In this document: piece by piece, positions 44,609 to 53,280 of the stretch
Layout of the letters: each line of letters begins with the position of its first letter
Numbering within the stretch: the first letter of the stretch is position 1
NCBI GenBank assembly: GCA_002502245.1
Contig: DAPW01000022.1
Coordinates: forward strand, 62,001 to 126,000
Reading direction: 5' to 3'
Origin: Methanoregula sp. UBA154
GTDB taxonomy: Archaea; Halobacteriota; Methanomicrobia; Methanomicrobiales; Methanospirillaceae
DNA length: 64,000 nucleotides
Notes under the pieces: generated by a model
Told to the model about the DNA's origin: nothing
The model's database searches: none
What the model saw: the letters and a program-made list of their open reading frames with translations, nothing else
Made by a program: the position numbers and the translations under genes

Positions 44609-45421
44609 ATGGCAAAACGGTTAGAGCTGAAGAGCGGCCTGCAGGGTGAGACCCTCGTCCGGAAGGGAATGATGAAAGGGAGGCGGAAACCTGCCCCGCA
44701 GATCCGGATCGCCCCGGATATCAATATCCTCAAGATTGGCGGCCACGGGGTAATCGATTACGGGCGTGAGGTGATGCACCCGCTCTGCGAGGAGATCGGG
44801 GCACTGTCAAAGAAGCACCAGCTCCTTGTCGCCACCGGAGGAGGCGGACGGGTCCGCCACATCATGGACATAGGGATCGACCTCGGCATGCCCACCGGCG
44901 TGCTTGCCGAACTGGCCGGGAAGATCTCCGAGCAGAACGCGATCATGGTCTCGATCCTGTTGTCCAGATATGGCGGGACGCGGATCCATACCGGCGACCT
45001 TCTCGAACTCCCGATGCTCTTAAAACTCGGTATACTGCCGGTTACCCATGGTACGCCTCCGTACGGGTTGTATGAACACCCGTCGCGGAGCGAGATGATT
45101 CCTCCGCACCGTACTGACACTGGTGCGTTCCTGATCGCTGAAGTGCTCGGGGCAAAGAGCTGCATCATAGGAAAGAACGTGGATGGACTGTATACTGAAG
45201 ACCCGTTTAAAAATCCCGATGCAGAGCTGATCCGGGACATTACTGCAAAAGAACTGATCCGGATGAACCTGAAGGATATGGTACTTGAACCGATGGTTGT
45301 CGGGCTCTTACAGGAGGCAGTCAATATCCGGGAAGTTCGGATCATCAACTGCCACAAGCGGGGCAATATCGAAAAGGCGATCAATGGCAAGAATGTAGGG
45401 ACCATTATCCGGGCAGAATAA
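44609..45421 (+). CDS. Molybdenum/tungsten storage protein homologue (amino-acid-kinase fold)
   Basis: A 270-residue protein of the UMP-kinase-like family that includes the Azotobacter storage-protein subunits MosA and MosB. Landmarks shared with MosA, as I remember it, are ILKIGGHGVIDYG, GIDLGMPTGVLAEL, PPHRTDTGAFLIAEVLGA, NVDGLYTEDPF and NGKNVGTIIR. MosAB forms a cage that packs polyoxomolybdate or tungstate clusters using ATP. A methanogen homologue inside a tungstate uptake locus makes storage likely. A plain UMP kinase is the alternative, but the long basic N-terminus and the PPHR segment favour the storage branch. Whether one gene makes both subunit types is unknown. Confidence 0.85.
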   Translation: MAKRLELKSGLQGETLVRKGMMKGRRKPAPQIRIAPDINILKIGGHGVIDYGREVMHPLCEEIGALSKKHQLLVATGGGGRVRHIMDIGIDLGMPTGVLAELAGKISEQNAIMVSILLSRYGGTRIHTGDLLELPMLLKLGILPVTHGTPPYGLYEHPSRSEMIPPHRTDTGAFLIAEVLGAKSCIIGKNVDGLYTEDPFKNPDAELIRDITAKELIRMNLKDMVLEPMVVGLLQEAVNIREVRIINCHKRGNIEKAINGKNVGTIIRAE

Positions 45422-45579
45422 TCCCTTAAAAAATACTTTTTCCATCCACGGTTTCCGCTGCTGATCGTTCAGACAATCCGCGGCTCTTCCGAAAATTCAG
45501 GTGAGCAGAATCGCAGTGAAAAATTGCGGACGGGCCGGATAATGAAGAATTCCAGGTTTTTATATCCTCCCTCCTGCCA

Positions 45580-46284
45580 TCAGTCCCGCTTGACTGCAGT
45601 CAGGATGCCGCCCCGATCCTCGACAAAGAGAACCGTCCTGCCATTGACCGGGCAGGCCTTGGGTGATTTTTGTTCCTCGACCATCACTGTTCCCGAGGTG
45701 ATGGTCCGTCCGTCCAGCGTGCAGACCTCGTCAATTCCCGCTGCAAGGAGCTGCTGCACGGAACTGGGGCCGAGCACTTCCCGGATCCTCCCCCGCTGCA
45801 GGAACCTGCCATCGTTCAGGTTCACGGCAAGAGCAAGGCCGGCCATTGCTCCGATGACCCCGTCCTCTGTACCGCCGAGTCCTCTGAGCCGGATATTCAG
45901 GTTTTTTGCCAGTGTGCGGGCTTTCTCCTGTGTCAGGATCGTACATTTCGCATCTTTCCCGAATGCTATCAGCGGCGGCGAAACCTGGTCCGCCGATGCA
46001 ACGGCAATGCCCGGATCGCTGCCTTCGATAAAATCTGCGAGCATTATATCTTGTGCAGTGGTGAAGATCGTATCAATATCTGCATTCCCGTTCGACTCGA
46101 CGTGGATGACGGCGCAGCTGTTGTGCGAAGTGTAAGGGATATCGGGGTGCATATAGAGCTGGTGGCGGGTGACACCGTAAACAGGATAATCTCCTGCAAG
46201 GGTATTAGCAATTGCACGCGCAAGGCGCCCCGTTCCCCGGGAATTCAGATTGTCTGTATCATCGATGCTGACGAGTATGGTCAT
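45580..46284 (-). CDS. TiaS-like DDTD-motif protein, short form
   Basis: A 234-residue protein opening ILVSIDDTDNLNSRGTGRLA. The DDTD motif and the following layout resemble the N-terminal part of archaeal TiaS, which adds agmatine to cytidine 34 of tRNA-Ile. It is only about half as long as TiaS and lacks the OB and zinc-ribbon parts, so it is a paralogue with another or an unknown role. GLGGTEDGVIGAMAGLALA near residue 138 is a conserved-looking glycine segment. It is monocistronic. Confidence 0.7.
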   Translation of the reverse strand: MTILVSIDDTDNLNSRGTGRLARAIANTLAGDYPVYGVTRHQLYMHPDIPYTSHNSCAVIHVESNGNADIDTIFTTAQDIMLADFIEGSDPGIAVASADQVSPPLIAFGKDAKCTILTQEKARTLAKNLNIRLRGLGGTEDGVIGAMAGLALAVNLNDGRFLQRGRIREVLGPSSVQQLLAAGIDEVCTLDGRTITSGTVMVEEQKSPKACPVNGRTVLFVEDRGGILTAVKRD

Positions 46285-46593
46285 TACTGGTTCCCGGATA
46301 AGCGTATCTGAAAAGGTGGTTATATTCCTGCTTAAACACGGTCCAGGATTAACGTTATTTTGTTAACCCGGTTCCGGATCTTTCAATCTCCTGAAGCGTA
46401 GCAATAAATGAGGGGAGGTGCCGGGAATCTTTCCGGAATACAGGAACGATCCGAAAACAAGGAACATCCGCCGTGTTTGACTCCGGCCAGGAGTGGGAAC
46501 AAATTTGATGCGTTGAGATTGTATGTTGCAGGAAAACAAAAGATTTCATAGGTTTTTCGAATTTTTTCGGCACGGAGCTGCGCAAACGTCTCG
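46285..46593. other. Intergenic, no gene seen
   Basis: About 310 bases between two minus-strand genes. The frames present have no plausible starts or composition. A T-rich stretch follows the trmO stop on the minus strand (near 46555-46570), suited to termination, and the TiaS-like gene promoter lies near 46320-46350. Confidence 0.4.
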
Positions 46594-47097
46594 TCACCGG
46601 AACCGTTCATCCGATCGGACTGATCTTGCACTCTGCGCATTCTGTACAAGCCATCCTGAAGATGCGTCCGGATACGAGTCGAATGCAGGAACATAAGGTT
46701 TCAGGTCCAGCAGCGGAGTCCCGTCAAGGATATCGGCATCTTCAACTACCAGCGTTGTACCCCTTACCTGGATGAGCCGCACAACCGAAAGCCCGATCGG
46801 ATTCGGACGCCTGGGCGCACGGGTGGCAAACAACCCTCGGGGTGTGGTGTCGAGGAACGGTACGACCGTGAGCTGGTACGGCGGGCTCAGGTGGAATGCA
46901 TAGATCAGGAAAAGATGCGAAAAACCTGCGAGGTCCTTAAGCCCTTCAGCATATTCCGGGAAGATTGCAACACTCCCACGGATACCCCGCGCTCCGGTCG
47001 GCTGGATGGGCATACCGGTGATATCGGTAAATGGCGTATGGATGGTGCCGATCGGGACGTACGGGATCGGGGCTCGCCGGTTCTTTTCATCCTGCAT
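46594..47097 (-). CDS. trmO: tRNA-Thr m6t6A37 methyltransferase TrmO
   Basis: A 167-residue single-domain TsaA/TrmO protein. The opening IGTIHTPFTDITGMPIQP, the central FSHLFLIYAFH and the SAM-site block ATRAPRRPNPIGLSVVRL near residues 90-108 are diagnostic, as is ILDGTPLLDLKPYVP. It methylates t6A37 in threonine tRNA. It is monocistronic. Confidence 0.93.
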   Translation of the reverse strand: MQDEKNRRAPIPYVPIGTIHTPFTDITGMPIQPTGARGIRGSVAIFPEYAEGLKDLAGFSHLFLIYAFHLSPPYQLTVVPFLDTTPRGLFATRAPRRPNPIGLSVVRLIQVRGTTLVVEDADILDGTPLLDLKPYVPAFDSYPDASSGWLVQNAQSARSVRSDERFR

Positions 47098-47844
47098 ATA
47101 CCGCTATCATCTTGTTTTGTGAAATTAATGCTTACCCTTGAGGATAATTCTGTAAAAATAATCAGGTCACAGGAAAACGGTGTGTGCTGCCGTTTCCTGG
47201 CCAGAGGGTTTTTGTTCGAGATATGGAACGTTGAGACCTTCCTTCAATTTGTTGTTCTCTTCATGTGGCATCTTTACTGTATGAACGTCCATCTGGTTCG
47301 AGCCCAAAGGGACAATTACTCATGTTCTCGTGATGCATTATAATATTTTTCTTTTGACATTAAGAATATTTTAATCAAAACTGTTTTACAGTTAAAGACC
47401 TGCTGATTGATACCTAATCCGGTAAATATTACAGCCGGTGCACGGCCGAAGCAGCGTCCATGTTTTTGTCGACAGAGATTATTTCAGTTGTTCAATCGCC
47501 TGTTTCTGGTCATTTGTTCTCGCTGCAGCACCTTCCTGCTGTGCCGGGATATCCTGCGCCACGATACGGTTGTCACGGATGCCGATCATTTTTTGATACC
47601 TCCCGATGGAAAAACAGCATGGGGGTTCTGGAAATCCTTTCCGTGGCAATGGACAGGATGCGAGCTCGTGTGTGATGCGAGTGTGTGATCAGTTTTCCAG
47701 ATCCCGGTATGAGAACGCCCTGTGGTTGGGCAGAATAGTGTTACGTTTTCATTTAATAAAAGTATTTTGTTAATCAATTCTAGCTATACTACCGTTAGAA
47801 AAAAAATGAATAGATTTTTAAATTTTTAACCGAACCTGATTACC
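47098..47844. other. Long AT-rich intergenic region
   Basis: About 750 bases, lower in GC than the genome. The only supported element is a 36-codon minus-strand gene at 47479-47589. Two promoters can be read at the right side: minus-strand TTTTATTAAATG near 47755 and plus-strand TTTTTAAATTTTTAA at 47815-47829, just before the next gene. The plus-strand frame at 47407-47688 is antisense to the small gene and not convincing. Confidence 0.45.
47479..47589 (-). CDS. Candidate 36-residue small protein
   Basis: The frame starts MIGIRDNRIVAQDIPA and ends QKQAIEQLK. GGGAGGT lies 7 bases before the ATG and the codons are host-like. The product is hydrophilic with a C-terminal helix (NDQKQAIEQLK). A TATA-like TTTATTAAAT lies about 160 bases upstream on the same strand. 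No family is recognised. Confidence 0.45.
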   Translation of the reverse strand: MIGIRDNRIVAQDIPAQQEGAAARTNDQKQAIEQLK

Positions 47845-48267
47845 ATGGGAAATCAAACGGACATCATGAATAATTTTGCATTGCAGGAGCTCAAGCGTAT
47901 CTATTCATCCTTTGATGGCTGGAGGATGTCCCCCGATAAACAGGTCAGCGGGTATGACACGCTCGTCAGGCTTGACCGCATGCACGGGGGGCACCATGAT
48001 ATCGTCAAGGTTCTGGTCACCTTCAATAAGGATATCCCGGCAAATCTGGTGGATGAACTGAACAAGAAAGAAACGTCAACTGACGGTATGGTATCCCGCT
48101 TTGATTCAGTGGTCATTGCCCCGGTCAATACGAATACCTCAGTTCTTCCGGCCGGCATGAAAATCTACGCGATGGACGGGTTTGAATTCGAAGGAAATGA
48201 GTTGATCTGGACAAAAAAGAAAGTGTCAAAAACCCCGGTACCGCTGGCAGTAAAAAAGGCTGCCTGA
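47845..48267 (+). CDS. Hypothetical protein
   Basis: A 140-residue soluble protein. LKRIYSSFDGWRMSPDKQVSG opens a mixed alpha/beta domain, with VKVLVTFNKDIP and SRFDSVVIAPVNTNT as probable strands, and a basic Ala/Lys tail. No family is recognised. An AT-rich TTTTTAAATTTTTAA at 47815-47829 is the likely TATA region, which would make the mRNA leaderless or nearly so. Confidence 0.7.
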   Translation: MGNQTDIMNNFALQELKRIYSSFDGWRMSPDKQVSGYDTLVRLDRMHGGHHDIVKVLVTFNKDIPANLVDELNKKETSTDGMVSRFDSVVIAPVNTNTSVLPAGMKIYAMDGFEFEGNELIWTKKKVSKTPVPLAVKKAA

Positions 48268-48271
48268 ATAA

Positions 48272-48442
48272 TCAGTTTTTCTTCCCATCGTCATTCATCA
48301 GATCCCGGTGATCTTTCGCAGGCAGGATCTGGCATGAAAAGTCCCGGACTTTCCCATCCGCACAGCTTTTAACGGTGAAGGTGCAGCCGTCTGCCAGGTC
48401 TTCACGGGTTTTCCCGTCAGGAATACCGGTGAAACCGGACCT
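48272..48442 (-). CDS. Possible short protein without a standard start codon
   Basis: This open frame of 56 codons reads unlike noise: IPDGKTREDLADGCTFTVKS, then CADGKVRDF, SCQILPAKDHRDL and NDDGKKN, with host-like codons. It has no ATG, GTG or TTG near its beginning, and TTTAAAAATA sits directly in front. It may start at a rare codon, be the end of a frameshifted gene, or be a remnant. A different frame on this strand (from 48492) overlaps it and looks poorer. Confidence 0.3.
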   Translation of the reverse strand, partial: RSGFTGIPDGKTREDLADGCTFTVKSCADGKVRDFSCQILPAKDHRDLMNDDGKKN

Positions 48443-48488
48443 TTATTTTTAAAAAAACCGGGGAGTAACGGAATCGCAGCCCCGGTGC

Positions 48489-50345
48489 TCATTCCACTGA
48501 TCGCAGGATTCCGGTCTCTGTGGTATCATACCCGCCAAGGCGGTTCAGTATCTCTTTGAATTCCCCGGACTGCAGTGCCTGGATAAGGGCCCTGATTCGC
48601 GGGTCCTCCCGGTGCTCCCGGCGGATGGCAAGCTCGTACCGCTCCTGTGCCACCGGCACGAACGGGAGCCCGAGTGCTTTTGCCGCACTGTACACGCACA
48701 TGCCGGCATCCGCCTCCCCGCTCTTTACCGCGAGGGCGACGGCGATGTGGGTGGTCACCTCGCGCTCGAAACCGGGAAGCGACGAGGGGTCAATCCCTGC
48801 CTTCTTCAGCTCGTAATCGAGGAGCATCCGGGTGCCGGAGCCTTTCTGGCGATTGATAAAGGATCGGCCCCGGAGATCCGGCAGGCTCAGCCCGTCATGG
48901 GATACGATCCCCTGCTGCCGGCCGGCAATGCAGATGAGGTCGGTCGCTGTCCCGGGCAGGTATTTCCGGATATATGCCGTGTTGTAGGTACCGTCCGGTG
49001 AGAGCAGGTGCGTGGGGGCGGCATGGCACTCATCCTTTTTCAGGGCAATGATCCCGCCCATGCTCCCCCTGTGGGTGGAGATGAGGGAGACTCCCGTGGG
49101 CCGGAGGAGATCGGCGAGGTGATCGAGCACCGGGTCGTGACTTCCGGTGATGAGGAGGGCGTTCTCCGCTTCCTCTGCCGGCACCATCAGCCGGGCATCG
49201 ACCAGATCACCGGCATTGAACCCTTCCGATTCGCGGGGGACTCTGAGGTAGGCGTTTGCCCGGACGGCGCTCATCTGGACGCCGGCGCCTTTGGACCGGG
49301 GGGAGACCGTCCAGCGGTTCCCGACCCGCCCGAGCGTGCAGAGGACGAACTCGTCTGAACCGATCTCCTTGGGGATAGCAGAGGTGATACCCGCCCGGAT
49401 GATCGCCGGCTCCGAAACAAAAAGCCCGTAATTCCGGAGGAATGGCATGACAAGTTCCCGGATGACCGTCAGGGCCGAGAGCGGATACCCCGGCAGGCCG
49501 AATACTGGTTTGTTGTCAACGTTCCCGATGATGGCCGGCTTCCCGGGCCTGGTTGCAATCCCGTGGACGAGCAGGGTGCCAAGCCCTGCGATCACGTCAG
49601 CGGTATAATCCTTCGTCCCTGCTGACGATCCGGCCGAGACGATCACGATATCGTTCTCCTGACAGGCCCGTTTCACCGCGTCCCGGATCAGGTCCGGCTT
49701 GTCCTCGACAAAGGGGTAGCGGGTGCACCGGGCGCCCGTAAACTCCAGCATCGCCTGGGCCATCACCGTATTGCTTTCCACCACCTGCCCGGGGGCAGGA
49801 CGGGTGCCGGCCGCCACGAGTTCGCTGCCGGTCGGGACCAGCCCGATCTCCACCGTAATGACCTCCAGCTCCGTGATACCATACGTAGCAAGCGCTCCCG
49901 TTTCGTGCGGACGGATCCGGTGGTGTGACGGCATCACCATCTCGGACTCTGCGAGATCCTCACCGGCCGGGCGGACATGCTGCCAGGGGCCGGCGGATTT
50001 CCGGATGGTGTACTTCCCGTCCGTTTCCCAGACATCCTCGATCATGATCACCGCATCGTAGCCGGGCGGGACCACATTGCCGGTATTCACCCGGGCGACC
50101 CGGTTGAGCGTGACCGGGTGCTGCTCGGATGCGCCTCGTGTCTCCGCACTCACGACCGCGATACCGTCCATTGCAGCAAGGTGGATCTCCGGCACGGAGT
50201 AGGTGCCAAAAACCGGACGGACCGTGATCCGGCCGGATGCAGATTCCAGCGGAACCGTCTCGGTGGAGGGTGTGCAGGAGAACTCGCGGGCGAGAAGGGC
50301 GAAGACCTCGTCAAGCGTCATAACCTGCAGGTACCGTTTCACCAT
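48489..50345 (-). CDS. MoeA fused to a substrate-binding (PBP/LysR-type) domain
   Basis: A 618-residue fusion. Residues 1-400 are MoeA, which ligates Mo or W to adenylated molybdopterin (SAGSSAGTKDYTADVIAGLG near 240, KPAIIGNVDNKPVFGLPGYP near 276). From about 405 comes a periplasmic-binding-like domain (ITGSHDPVLDHLADLL, INRQKGSGTRMLLDYELKKAG, GEADAGMCVYSAAKALGLPF) with no signal peptide, so it is intracellular and may sense or hold the oxyanion or cofactor. The architecture is common in methanogens. It overlaps the upstream moeA by 7 bases. Confidence 0.93.
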   Translation of the reverse strand: MVKRYLQVMTLDEVFALLAREFSCTPSTETVPLESASGRITVRPVFGTYSVPEIHLAAMDGIAVVSAETRGASEQHPVTLNRVARVNTGNVVPPGYDAVIMIEDVWETDGKYTIRKSAGPWQHVRPAGEDLAESEMVMPSHHRIRPHETGALATYGITELEVITVEIGLVPTGSELVAAGTRPAPGQVVESNTVMAQAMLEFTGARCTRYPFVEDKPDLIRDAVKRACQENDIVIVSAGSSAGTKDYTADVIAGLGTLLVHGIATRPGKPAIIGNVDNKPVFGLPGYPLSALTVIRELVMPFLRNYGLFVSEPAIIRAGITSAIPKEIGSDEFVLCTLGRVGNRWTVSPRSKGAGVQMSAVRANAYLRVPRESEGFNAGDLVDARLMVPAEEAENALLITGSHDPVLDHLADLLRPTGVSLISTHRGSMGGIIALKKDECHAAPTHLLSPDGTYNTAYIRKYLPGTATDLICIAGRQQGIVSHDGLSLPDLRGRSFINRQKGSGTRMLLDYELKKAGIDPSSLPGFEREVTTHIAVALAVKSGEADAGMCVYSAAKALGLPFVPVAQERYELAIRREHREDPRIRALIQALQSGEFKEILNRLGGYDTTETGILRSVE

Positions 50346-51544
50346 AACATCACCTCGACCCTGCTCCCCTTCTCGAGCCCTTCATACCCGGCAGGGATAC
50401 AGACGAGCCCGTCACTTTTCACGAGCGTGTTCAGGAGCCCCGACTTGCCAAAGAGCGGGGTTGCGGTACCGTTCTCCACCCGGACACGGACATACTCCTC
50501 CCGCCCCCGCTGGGACGGGATGTTCTCTGCAAGGGTTGCCTGCACGGTCCGGAGCAGGGGCTTTTTCTGGCCGAGCATGGTATCAAGGAGCGGGCGGACG
50601 ATCGCGATCAGAACGACAAAGGCCGAGGCGGGATGGCCGGGCAGGCCGAAGACCGGTTTTCCGGCTATCCTCCCGATAATCGTGGGCTTGCCCGGCGCGA
50701 TGGCGATCCCGTGGATCAGGACCTCGCCCGTGCCGGCAATGACCCCCGCGGTCATATCCCGGTCGTCCTTGGAACTGCCCCCGGAAAGGAGCACTACGTC
50801 GCATTCGGGAAGCGCTCTGGCAAGGACCGCTTCGAAGGCCGAGCGTTCATCCTTTACTATGCCGTAGAGCCGGGGTACGCACCCGTATTCCGAAAGCCAT
50901 GCCGCAAGCATCGATGCATTGGCATCCCGGACCTCCCCTGGCCCGGGTATCACCGTTACCGGCACCAGTTCGTTCCCGGTCGAGATGATCCCGACCACGG
51001 GTTTTTTTGCAACCGTTACCCTCGCGCAGCCGCACGCCGCGAGCACCCCGGCGTCCTGCGGGGTGAGCCGGCGGCCTGGCCGGAAGACGGTCTCATCCTT
51101 TCTGAAATCCTCGTCCCGCAGCAGGACGTTCTCACCCGGGGCAGCCGGCTTCTTGATCAGGATGGTGTCCCCGGCTTCCTCCGTATATTCCACCATGACG
51201 GCAGCATCCGAACCGTCCGGCAGGGTTCCTCCGGTCGGTATATATGCACACTCGCTGTCCCGTATGACAAGCTTCCTGCTTCTTCCCATCGTCACCCGGC
51301 CGATGCACCGGAGCAGGGCGGGAACCGCATCGCCCGCTCCGGTGGTATCCGCGGAGCGCACCGCGTACCCGTCCACCACCGAGCGGTCGAAACCGGGGAT
51401 ATCGGTATCCGCCACAACCGGTGCAGCCAGCACCCGTCCCGCGGACTGCTCCACCGGAACCGTTTCTGGTGCGGTGGCCGGGGCTATCGCAACCGCAGCC
51501 CTGACCGCCTCCGGCACCGCAACGACCTGTAAGAACCGGCTCAT
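50339..51544 (-). CDS. moeA: Molybdopterin molybdenumtransferase MoeA
   Basis: A 401-residue enzyme for the last step of molybdopterin or tungstopterin cofactor synthesis. DIPGFDRSVVDGYAV near residue 50, SGGSSKDDRDMTAGVIA near 245 and KPTIIGRIAGKPVFGLPGHP near 275 are the family blocks. The ATG at 51544 is preferred to the TTG at 51553. It and the downstream fusion gene form a pair; organisms with two MoeA proteins may use one for Mo and one for W, which is a reasonable inference here. Confidence 0.94.
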   Translation of the reverse strand: MSRFLQVVAVPEAVRAAVAIAPATAPETVPVEQSAGRVLAAPVVADTDIPGFDRSVVDGYAVRSADTTGAGDAVPALLRCIGRVTMGRSRKLVIRDSECAYIPTGGTLPDGSDAAVMVEYTEEAGDTILIKKPAAPGENVLLRDEDFRKDETVFRPGRRLTPQDAGVLAACGCARVTVAKKPVVGIISTGNELVPVTVIPGPGEVRDANASMLAAWLSEYGCVPRLYGIVKDERSAFEAVLARALPECDVVLLSGGSSKDDRDMTAGVIAGTGEVLIHGIAIAPGKPTIIGRIAGKPVFGLPGHPASAFVVLIAIVRPLLDTMLGQKKPLLRTVQATLAENIPSQRGREEYVRVRVENGTATPLFGKSGLLNTLVKSDGLVCIPAGYEGLEKGSRVEVMLW

Positions 51545-51831
51545 AAGAAACAACCCGGCGCAGGCGCACTCTTCTTTTCACTCATGGTTATCCGTACCCT
51601 GTTTACTTGTTTATCAGGTATACCTCTTATGGATTCGTGCCGGGATGCCGCCCGTCCGATAGCATCCCGGCTTTTCGTAAAGGCTTTAATCCCGTCCGGT
51701 GAATTTATCACTACCTCAAAAATCCCTGCACGAAAATCCTGATTGTGCAGGAGATGGTCCCTCCGTGCCGGCCGTTTAAAAAAACCGGCATTGGAAAAAA
51801 GACTATCCATCAGAGCGGGTGCCGGGCTGCC

Positions 51832-53076
51832 ATGACTGCGAATATCTTCCTCCTTTCAACTCCCGTTACGCTGGAGCGTCTCTCGTGGATCGAAGAGTGC
51901 CTCAAGTTCTTCTTCGTCCAGCTCTATCCCGAGACCCTGATGCACCAGCCAAAGGGGGAGAGCCCTGCCTTCACCTTCCTTGTCACCGGTGATGCCCTGT
52001 ACAGTCTCGACAACCCGGAGACGCAGCAGGTCTGGACCATCATCCTGTCGCTCGCAGCGGTACGGATCATCTGCGACCGGCAGGAACTGGAACTCCGCGG
52101 TATCTCGGCCGGGCAGCTGAAGATGAAGTTCCCGGACCAGGTGATAACAACCAACAGCATCGGTGCTGACGGCCAGCCCTCGTTCTGGAACGATGTGGCA
52201 GCGCTTTCCCGCCTGACAAAACCGCCCCTGCCGGGATCGGTCGGCTGGCTTCAGTGCGAATCGCCCTACATGCACCGATCGGCATGGCACGGCCTCCTGT
52301 TCCTCTCGGCAGCACTCACAAACCGTCTGGCAATCGACCTGTACGCCTACCTTGACGGGATCCACATCGGCCACACCGGGCAGGCTCCCACGGAAGCGGA
52401 GAATATCGGGGCAGGGATCCAGGATCTTGGCGAACGGGCAGCACGCCACAGTCTCCCCTGCCAGGTCATTGCCTGCAACCGCAATGCCACAGCCCGCGGC
52501 TACAGTACGTGGGACGACGGGCAGGGTGTCGTGATCTCGACCTGCGCGATAAAACCGGTGAAGATCCGGGACCTGAACCTGATGATCGACCGCTTCCGGC
52601 AGAACCATGTCATCCTCTCGGCAACCGCCGGCTCTCTCCAGTTCAGAAAGGGGAGTGCTCCCTCCTTTGACCGCGCAGAGAAGAGCAGCACAGCCCCGCC
52701 CGTGACGGTCCTGATCACGAAGAGCCCGTACAGCACCGAGACCGTCTATGGCGCCATCTCATTCGCGGTTGCCTGTGCCCATGCCGGTATCCTGACCCGG
52801 GTGATCTTCATGGAGGATGGGATCTATGCCCTCACCGGTACGCACCGGACCCCTGCGAACTTCTCCCCTTACAACCTGCAGGACGTGATTAATACGGTGG
52901 CCGGCAGCGAGAACCTCCATTTCTTTGCCTTCACGCCCTCCTTCCAGAAGCGGGGGATCTCCAAGGACAAGTCCCTGAACGCGGTACTCGAGCTCGGGTA
53001 CCCGGGCCTTGGCAAGATATTCTTCTACCCGCCGGGGAATGTGCAGGCGGATCACCAGCGGGTGCTGTTCTTCTGA
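51832..53076 (+). CDS. Tandem DsrE-like domain protein
   Basis: A 414-residue soluble protein. Two DsrE/DsrF-like segments are visible: about residues 155-265 (RLAIDLYAYLDGIHIGHTGQ, then QVIACNRNATARGY, then GVVISTCAIKPV) and about 285-410 (VTVLITKSPYSTETVYGAIS, GILTRVIFMEDGIYAL). The N-terminal 140 residues are similar in pattern and may be a third unit. Cys residues in the first unit could relay sulfur. DsrE proteins act in sulfur transfer; the nearby moeA pair hints at, but does not prove, a link to pterin dithiolene cofactors. Confidence 0.7.
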   Translation: MTANIFLLSTPVTLERLSWIEECLKFFFVQLYPETLMHQPKGESPAFTFLVTGDALYSLDNPETQQVWTIILSLAAVRIICDRQELELRGISAGQLKMKFPDQVITTNSIGADGQPSFWNDVAALSRLTKPPLPGSVGWLQCESPYMHRSAWHGLLFLSAALTNRLAIDLYAYLDGIHIGHTGQAPTEAENIGAGIQDLGERAARHSLPCQVIACNRNATARGYSTWDDGQGVVISTCAIKPVKIRDLNLMIDRFRQNHVILSATAGSLQFRKGSAPSFDRAEKSSTAPPVTVLITKSPYSTETVYGAISFAVACAHAGILTRVIFMEDGIYALTGTHRTPANFSPYNLQDVINTVAGSENLHFFAFTPSFQKRGISKDKSLNAVLELGYPGLGKIFFYPPGNVQADHQRVLFF

Positions 53077-53207
53077 AAAAAGATGCAATACGGGAAGCCT
53101 CTGCTGAAACTGGTCACCCGGCAGTCCTGCATCCTCAGGAGTTCCTGTTCCAGATCAATCTCAATAATGTACATTAAAAACAGTTAACCTGACTCAGATC
53201 AGCCCCT

Positions 53208-53216
53208 TTTTTAAAT
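53208..53216 (+). promoter_or_regulatory. TATA box of the exported-protein/wtp operon
   Basis: CCCTTTTTTAAATCTTA places a TATA element about 65 bases before the ATG at 53281, giving a leader of about 40 bases. GGGAAGGA lies 6 bases before the ATG. No terminator or second promoter is obvious between here and 59875. Confidence 0.45.
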
Positions 53217-53280
53217 CTTAGCGGCATTCACCAATTATCAAATCTACGTAGAGAATTGCTGCAATCAGGGAAGGAAGCAG

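Noticed and set aside
47290..47310. T-arm-like GGTTCGAGCCC suggesting a tRNA
   Set aside because: No acceptor, anticodon or D stem can be built around it.
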